Origin: Rheinheimera mesophila
Lineage (GTDB): Bacteria; Pseudomonadota; Gammaproteobacteria; Enterobacterales; Alteromonadaceae
Assembly (NCBI RefSeq): GCF_000986865.1
Contig: NZ_LAVS01000090.1
Span: 1-64,000, forward strand
Length of the DNA: 64,000 bases
Reading direction: 5' to 3'
Under the pieces are notes generated by a model. That model was given only the letters and a program-made list of their open reading frames with translations, searched no databases and had not been told where the DNA came from. A program made the translations under genes and the position numbers. Positions 59,548 through 64,000 of this stretch are shown piece by piece (within the stretch, counting starts at the first letter, position 1; each line of letters opens with the position of its first letter).

Positions 59548-60170
59548 TTGACGCGTTGATCATCCACTTCCGCTGTGGCCGGAATAGTAAATTGAAATAG
59601 TTCTGAAGCAAGAGGCGTATTGTATTGCACCAGATTAAAATCAAAAGTGCTGTTCTGACCGTTACTGTCGATGACAATCATTTTTGATAAAGCTAAACCC
59701 GAGAATTTCAGACTGAGCTTTTTTACCGCGTTGCTTGGATCTTTGGGTGTGATATCAAACTGATCATCAGCACCAGTTACACTGTACTGAGCCCAGAGTT
59801 TGGGGTCGTGTGAGGTCAACAGCACAAAAGGCGTCTTCTGCACTTGTTCTTTAGCATCATAAATACTGACCTGATCCAACAATTCAGCATAAAACCACAA
59901 GGTTTTGCCATCGCCAATAAACAGGTTGGGCTCAGGCGTCTGGGTTTCAAAACGGAATAAAGACGGCTGTTTCAGCGACAACATGCCTTCGCCCTGCTGA
60001 ATAAGCTTATTGCTGGCATCCACCACGGTTTGATCAAAACTGGCCTGAAAGCTGGTTAAACGCGCTAACTTTTTCTGCAAGGCCTCAGCCTGATCAGCCA
60101 CAGCCATAAAGGCAGGCACCACCAGAGACAACACCAGAGCCACAGCTTTTTTTCCGAAGTTTTTCTTCAT
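59544..60170 (-). CDS. lolA: Outer-membrane lipoprotein carrier LolA
   Basis: Periplasmic chaperone that shuttles lipoproteins from LolCDE to LolB. 208 residues with a signal peptide MKKNFGKKAVALVLSLVVPA and cleavage predicted after AVA. The mature half-barrel has TSFQASFDQTVVDASNKLIQ and LKQPSLFRFET. ATG 60170 follows AAGGTGTAT; an upstream in-frame GTG at 60176 is within that site. It lies 11 bp from ftsK and overlaps rarA. Confidence 0.95.
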   Translation of the reverse strand: MKKNFGKKAVALVLSLVVPAFMAVADQAEALQKKLARLTSFQASFDQTVVDASNKLIQQGEGMLSLKQPSLFRFETQTPEPNLFIGDGKTLWFYAELLDQVSIYDAKEQVQKTPFVLLTSHDPKLWAQYSVTGADDQFDITPKDPSNAVKKLSLKFSGLALSKMIVIDSNGQNSTFDFNLVQYNTPLASELFQFTIPATAEVDDQRVK

Positions 60171-60181
60171 ATACACCTTAG

Positions 60182-62854
60182 TTAAAATACTTTAGGAGGA
60201 GGAGGCGCCAAGACTTCACGATTGCCGTTATGGCCAGCACCACTGACGATACCGCTCATTTCCATTTGTTCGACTAAACGGGCGGCGCGATTATAGCCAA
60301 TACGGAAGCGTCTTTGTACACCTGAAACCGACGCTTTGCGGCTTTCTGTGACAAAAGCCACGGCTTGATCAAACAGTGGATCGGACTCCCCGTCATCACC
60401 TTCCATCGTCTCGCCGGGTAACAGACTATCCTCTGAAGGCTCACCGTTTAGGATCTCAGCGATATAATTCGGTTTACCGCGCCGTTTCCAGTCCGATACC
60501 ACAGCATGCACTTCGTGGTCATCGACAAAAGCACCATGCACCCGGGTAGGCACACCTGAACCCGGCGGTAAATACAACATATCGCCCTGACCTAATAAGC
60601 TTTCAGCGCCCTGCTGATCCAAAATGGTTCTGGAGTCGATTTTTGACGACACCTGAAAGGCCATCCGGGTTGGGATATTGGCTTTAATCAAGCCGGTGAT
60701 CACATCCACTGACGGACGCTGAGTGGCTAAGATCAGATGAATACCGGCTGCACGGGCTTTTTGGGCGATACGGGCAATCAGCTCTTCAACTTTTTTACCC
60801 ACTATCATCATCATGTCAGCGAATTCGTCGATCACTACGACAATAGAAGGCAACTTCTCAAGCTCTGGTGGCATCGTCATCATGTTGTCACTAGGCTTCC
60901 AGATCGGATCACGAATAGGAGTGCCTGCTGCAATAGCTTCCTGAATTTTCTGGTTATAACCTTTTAAGTTACGCACCCCAAGGGCCGACATCAGCTTATA
61001 ACGACGTTCCATTTCACCCACACACCAGCGCAGGCCATTGGCTGCTTCTTTCATGTCTGTGACGACTTCGGTTAACAAATGTGGAATGCCTTCATACACA
61101 GATAATTCCAGCATCTTCGGGTCAATCATTAAAAAGCGCACATCTTCAGGCGTAGATTTATACAACAAACTACAAATCATCACGTTGACGCCCACTGACT
61201 TACCTGAACCCGTAGTACCGGCCACCAGTAAATGTGGCATACGGCCTAAATCTGCCACTACGGATTTACCGGCGATGTCTTTGCCCAGCACCATAGTTAA
61301 AGGTGACTTCGACTGCATAAAGACTTCATCACCTATCACTTCAGATAAACGCACTATTTCCCTGAACTGATTAGGCAATTCCAGACCAATGTAAGATTTA
61401 CCCGGTATCACTTCCACCACCCGCACGCTGATGGCAGATAAAGAACGGGCTAAGTCTTTCGACAAGCCGGTAATTTTGCTGACCTTCACACCTGGGGCTA
61501 AATCCAGCTCAAAACGGGTTACGACAGGGCCTGGCAATACAGCAACCACTTTGGCTTCGACACCAAAATCCAGCAACTTAGTTTCCACTAACCGTGACAC
61601 CCGCTCTAAATCGGCCGGGTCTATAGGATTCGTAGCTTTGTCTGGTCGGTCTAATAACGCAAGCGAAGGTAAATCGTCCGGGCTGAACGATGCAGACACC
61701 GGCGAATCATCTTCGTCTTCTTCCTCAATCACCACAGGCGCGACCACAGCCTGACGTTCAACTTCGGCAAAACTTTGTTCCAGATGCTGTAGCTGCTCAG
61801 GAGAATAGCCATCATCCACCGCCGAGAAACTTAAATCATCGTCGGCCAGTGTATCAACACTGACAAAAGCCACAGCTTCGGTTTTTTCATCCAAAGGCGC
61901 AAAAGGTAGAGGCTCCACCCGCTCATTGGCTGCAAAGTACGAGCGACTTGGTTGAGTTTGAACCTCTTCAATCTCGGGTAACGGAATTTGTTCTTCTTCA
62001 GGCGCAATAAAGGCAGACTGTACAGCATCATCGCGACCAGGGGTTAACCGGATCACTTCCGGTGCAACCGCAGGCTCTGCCGCAGCCATCTTTGTCATAG
62101 CCCCAGTTGTATCTACTGCAATTTCTGGTTCACGGCGTAACACAGGCGCTGTGGATTCAGTCTGGAAAGATAAGGGAGAGCTGACTTTAGTCTCTGAGCG
62201 TTCTGCCAGGTATTGGCCTAATCGGGTTGGCGCCTGATACAGCGCAATCAATACCCGCACAGTGAACGCTCCCAGCTCGTCCGCAACAGTGACCCAGGAA
62301 ATGCCTGTGGCCAGCGTCAGCCCCGTCGATAACCCGCACAGCAACAATAAAATAGTACCGATAAAATTAAAATTCGGCATCAGCATAGCGGCCACGACAT
62401 CGCCCACTACACCGCCTGATGAAAAATAGAAAATGTCATTAAAATTAATGCTGCTAATAGCACTGGCGCAAAGGATGGTTAAGACTAAACCAATCAGACG
62501 CAACCCAAGAATAAGGTAATCCATCTCCAGCAGTGTTTTGGCACGCCGCGTTAACAAATAACCACCAAAAGCCACCAGCGGCGGCACCAGATAGGCAATC
62601 CAGCCAAAGCTGAATAACAAGATATCAGCAATCCAGGCGCCTTTTGGCCCGGCATAGTTATGAACTGTGGTTTGGTAACCAGCCTGAGACCAACTCGGAT
62701 CCGCCGGGTCGAATGACATCAAAGCCAATAACATAAAGGCAGCACAACCAAAGCTAAGGATTAATCCCACTTCAGATAAACGCTGCATTCCGTTTAACGA
62801 AAACAATAGTTTGGCTCGCAACCTTCTGGCTTCACTCAACACAACAAGTCCCAT
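60182..62854 (-). CDS. ftsK: DNA translocase FtsK
   Basis: Septal DNA pump that coordinates chromosome segregation with division and activates XerCD. 890 residues, shorter than E. coli FtsK because the linker is only about 200 residues. The N-terminal membrane domain has about four helices (1-200). A Glu/Val-rich linker leads to the motor with Walker [13 protein letters not shown] (near 548), and the [13 protein letters not shown] Walker B, then the winged-helix gamma domain [20 protein letters not shown]. The ATG at 62854 has no ribosome site; GTG 62842, with GGGA six bases upstream, is an alternative start. Confidence 0.94.
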   Translation of the reverse strand: MGLVVLSEARRLRAKLLFSLNGMQRLSEVGLILSFGCAAFMLLALMSFDPADPSWSQAGYQTTVHNYAGPKGAWIADILLFSFGWIAYLVPPLVAFGGYLLTRRAKTLLEMDYLILGLRLIGLVLTILCASAISSINFNDIFYFSSGGVVGDVVAAMLMPNFNFIGTILLLLCGLSTGLTLATGISWVTVADELGAFTVRVLIALYQAPTRLGQYLAERSETKVSSPLSFQTESTAPVLRREPEIAVDTTGAMTKMAAAEPAVAPEVIRLTPGRDDAVQSAFIAPEEEQIPLPEIEEVQTQPSRSYFAANERVEPLPFAPLDEKTEAVAFVSVDTLADDDLSFSAVDDGYSPEQLQHLEQSFAEVERQAVVAPVVIEEEDEDDSPVSASFSPDDLPSLALLDRPDKATNPIDPADLERVSRLVETKLLDFGVEAKVVAVLPGPVVTRFELDLAPGVKVSKITGLSKDLARSLSAISVRVVEVIPGKSYIGLELPNQFREIVRLSEVIGDEVFMQSKSPLTMVLGKDIAGKSVVADLGRMPHLLVAGTTGSGKSVGVNVMICSLLYKSTPEDVRFLMIDPKMLELSVYEGIPHLLTEVVTDMKEAANGLRWCVGEMERRYKLMSALGVRNLKGYNQKIQEAIAAGTPIRDPIWKPSDNMMTMPPELEKLPSIVVVIDEFADMMMIVGKKVEELIARIAQKARAAGIHLILATQRPSVDVITGLIKANIPTRMAFQVSSKIDSRTILDQQGAESLLGQGDMLYLPPGSGVPTRVHGAFVDDHEVHAVVSDWKRRGKPNYIAEILNGEPSEDSLLPGETMEGDDGESDPLFDQAVAFVTESRKASVSGVQRRFRIGYNRAARLVEQMEMSGIVSGAGHNGNREVLAPPPPKVF

Positions 62855-63051
62855 TTATTCTAAGAATTCTACCTACTTAAGATATCAGAGAGACAACTCT
62901 GATGCACCCCTTTATGGCCGCTTCTGCTAAAGCCTGCGTCTTCATGCGCATAAACTCAGCGACAAAAGCTTATATAAACTTCAACGTCTGAACACTGGCT
63001 GTACAAAACCCCGTCGTCTTTAATGCTATCACTCTGTTGAATACAGCTACA

Positions 63052-63537
63052 TCAATTGACCGCCACAAAGGTAGTTTGTTTCACCTCTTCCATCACCACA
63101 TAAGTCCGGCTTTCCCTTACGCTGGGTAAACGCAATAAAGTTTCGCCTAACAGTTCGCGATAAGCCGCCATATTGGCCACCCGGGTTTTTAATAAAAAGT
63201 CGAAACTGCCGGAGACCAAATGACATTCCTGGATTTCATGTAGCTTCTGCACTGCTTTACTGAATTCATCAAAATCTTCAGGTGAGGTTTTGCTTAAGGT
63301 AATTTCAACAAAAACCAGTAACGCGGAACCTACCTTATTCGGGTCAACCTGAGCTGTGTAGCCTAAGATATAGCCCTCAGCTTCCAGTTTACGCACCCGC
63401 TCCAGACAGGGGGTAGCACTCAACCCTACCCTTTTGGCCAATTCGACATTGGCAATACGGCCGTCATGCTGCAATTCAGTCAGAATTTTACGGTCAATCC
63501 GGTCGAGTTTTTTGACACTTTTACTGGTTTCGTACAT
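63052..63537 (-). CDS. lrp: Leucine-responsive regulatory protein Lrp
   Basis: Global feast/famine regulator of the AsnC family. 161 residues from ATG 63537 (MYETSKSVKKLDRIDRKIL). The winged helix NVELAKRVGLSATPCLERVR (about 31-50) is followed by a RAM-type ligand domain (LVFVEITLSKTSPEDFDEFS, VRESRTYVVMEEVKQ). The ribosome site is weak for both this ATG and the GTG at 63555. It is divergent from ald, a classic Lrp/AsnC target arrangement. Confidence 0.94.
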   Translation of the reverse strand: MYETSKSVKKLDRIDRKILTELQHDGRIANVELAKRVGLSATPCLERVRKLEAEGYILGYTAQVDPNKVGSALLVFVEITLSKTSPEDFDEFSKAVQKLHEIQECHLVSGSFDFLLKTRVANMAAYRELLGETLLRLPSVRESRTYVVMEEVKQTTFVAVN

Positions 63538-63672
63538 GGCAGATAAAAATTTCACTTTTTAGTTTATAGCAGGATTTATAACTGCAATTCAGCCAAAAAA
63601 CAACAGGTAAAACTACCAATCCATAACTATACTAGGCAAAAATTTTTCTTAACCCTACACAGGCGGAATATC

Positions 63673-64000
63673 ATGATTATTGGCGTACCTAAAGAGATAA
63701 AAAACCACGAATACCGCGTCGGTATGACCCCTGCCAGCGTGCGTGAGCTGACTGCACTTGGTCACACCGTTTATGTTGAACACAATGCAGGTAGCGGCAT
63801 TGGCTTTGGTGACGATGCCTATCAGGCGGCTGGTGCCACAGTATTAACTACTGCTGCAGAAGTTTTCGCCAAAGCAGAAATGATTGTCAAAGTGAAAGAG
63901 CCTCAGGCTGTTGAACGTGCCATGTTGCGTGAAGGCCAAATCCTGTTCACTTACCTGCACTTAGCGCCGGACTTGCCACAAACTGAAGATCTGATCAAAT
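63673..64000 (+). CDS. ald: Alanine dehydrogenase, 3' end beyond window
   Basis: NAD-dependent alanine dehydrogenase (alanine to pyruvate plus ammonia). The visible 109 residues begin MIIGVPKEIKNHEYRVGMTP, then VRELTALGHTVYVEHNAGSG and VKVKEPQAVERAMLREGQIL, which are AlaDH N-terminal domain features. AGGCGG is nine bases before the ATG. A TATACT -10 lies at 63627-63632. It is divergent from lrp and likely controlled by it. Confidence 0.95.
   Translation, partial: MIIGVPKEIKNHEYRVGMTPASVRELTALGHTVYVEHNAGSGIGFGDDAYQAAGATVLTTAAEVFAKAEMIVKVKEPQAVERAMLREGQILFTYLHLAPDLPQTEDLIK

Noticed and set aside
62855-63051. LexA box at ftsK
   Set aside because: A CTG...CAG pair near 63035 has a 7-bp spacing rather than the 10 bp needed, so it does not fit the LexA operator.

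Overview
The window is chromosomal core sequence from a gammaproteobacterium. SeqA, Fur, FabA, TusBCDE, LolA and an FtsK-RarA-SerS cluster are all present, with moderate GC and dense packing. Several neighbourhoods match E. coli gene order (fur/fldA/ybfE/ybfF/seqA/pgm and lrp/ftsK/lolA/rarA/serS). HexR-type boxes, class II DAHP synthase and a TIGR02647 protein point to an Alteromonadales-like marine or freshwater genus such as Rheinheimera; that genus is an inference from gene content, not a database result. I see no insertion sequence, prophage, integrase or CRISPR array.

Layout. 1-8.1 kb: partial EamA transporter, pfkA, a LytS/LytTR two-component pair, a 0.6 kb gene-poor stretch with degraded fragments, a thioesterase, hinT, an M61 peptidase and a YdjM-like membrane protein. 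8.1-15.5 kb: a PTPS-family enzyme, a small basic protein, fabA with a FabR-like operator, an AsmA protein, ydiJ and a small membrane protein. 15.6-28.3 kb: glycogen and central carbon genes (glgP, pgm, ppsA/ppsR) around the seqA-ybfF-ybfE-fldA-fur block, with an ADP-ribosylglycohydrolase whose metal motifs are altered. 28.3-36 kb: class II DAHP synthase overlapping a panE-like gene, the MoxR/DUF58/transglutaminase operon and a diguanylate cyclase. 36-42.5 kb: htpX and the divergent biotin locus bioBFCD / bioA. 42.6-46.4 kb: asnS, then three tandem paralogous secreted four-cysteine proteins of unknown function, then a nitroreductase pair. 46.5-51.7 kb: glgC-glgA and fadH, separated by a large nested inverted repeat. 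51.9-64 kb: sppA, tRNA-Ser(UGA), yccA, tusDCBE, then the leftward lrp, ftsK-lolA-rarA-crcB-serS group, and the start of ald.

How the genes work together. PfkA, Pgm, GlgC, GlgA, GlgP and PpsA/PpsR cover glycogen synthesis and breakdown and the lower glycolysis/gluconeogenesis switch. HexR-like palindromes occur upstream of glgP and between ppsA and ppsR, so part of this set may share carbon-flux control. BioC, BioF, BioD, BioA and BioB give biotin synthesis from malonyl-ACP except the BioH-type esterase, which is not in the window. TusBCD and TusE form the sulfur relay for 2-thiouridine in tRNA. LolA, FtsK, RarA, SerS and CrcB are a housekeeping cluster.

Most notable: the three-gene secreted cysteine-protein array at 44249-45403, which I do not recognise as any named family. 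Other items worth checking are the candidate HexR sites, the nested palindrome upstream of glgC, the divergent metal motifs of the ADP-ribosylglycohydrolase-like protein and the split active-site layout of the PTPS-like protein.
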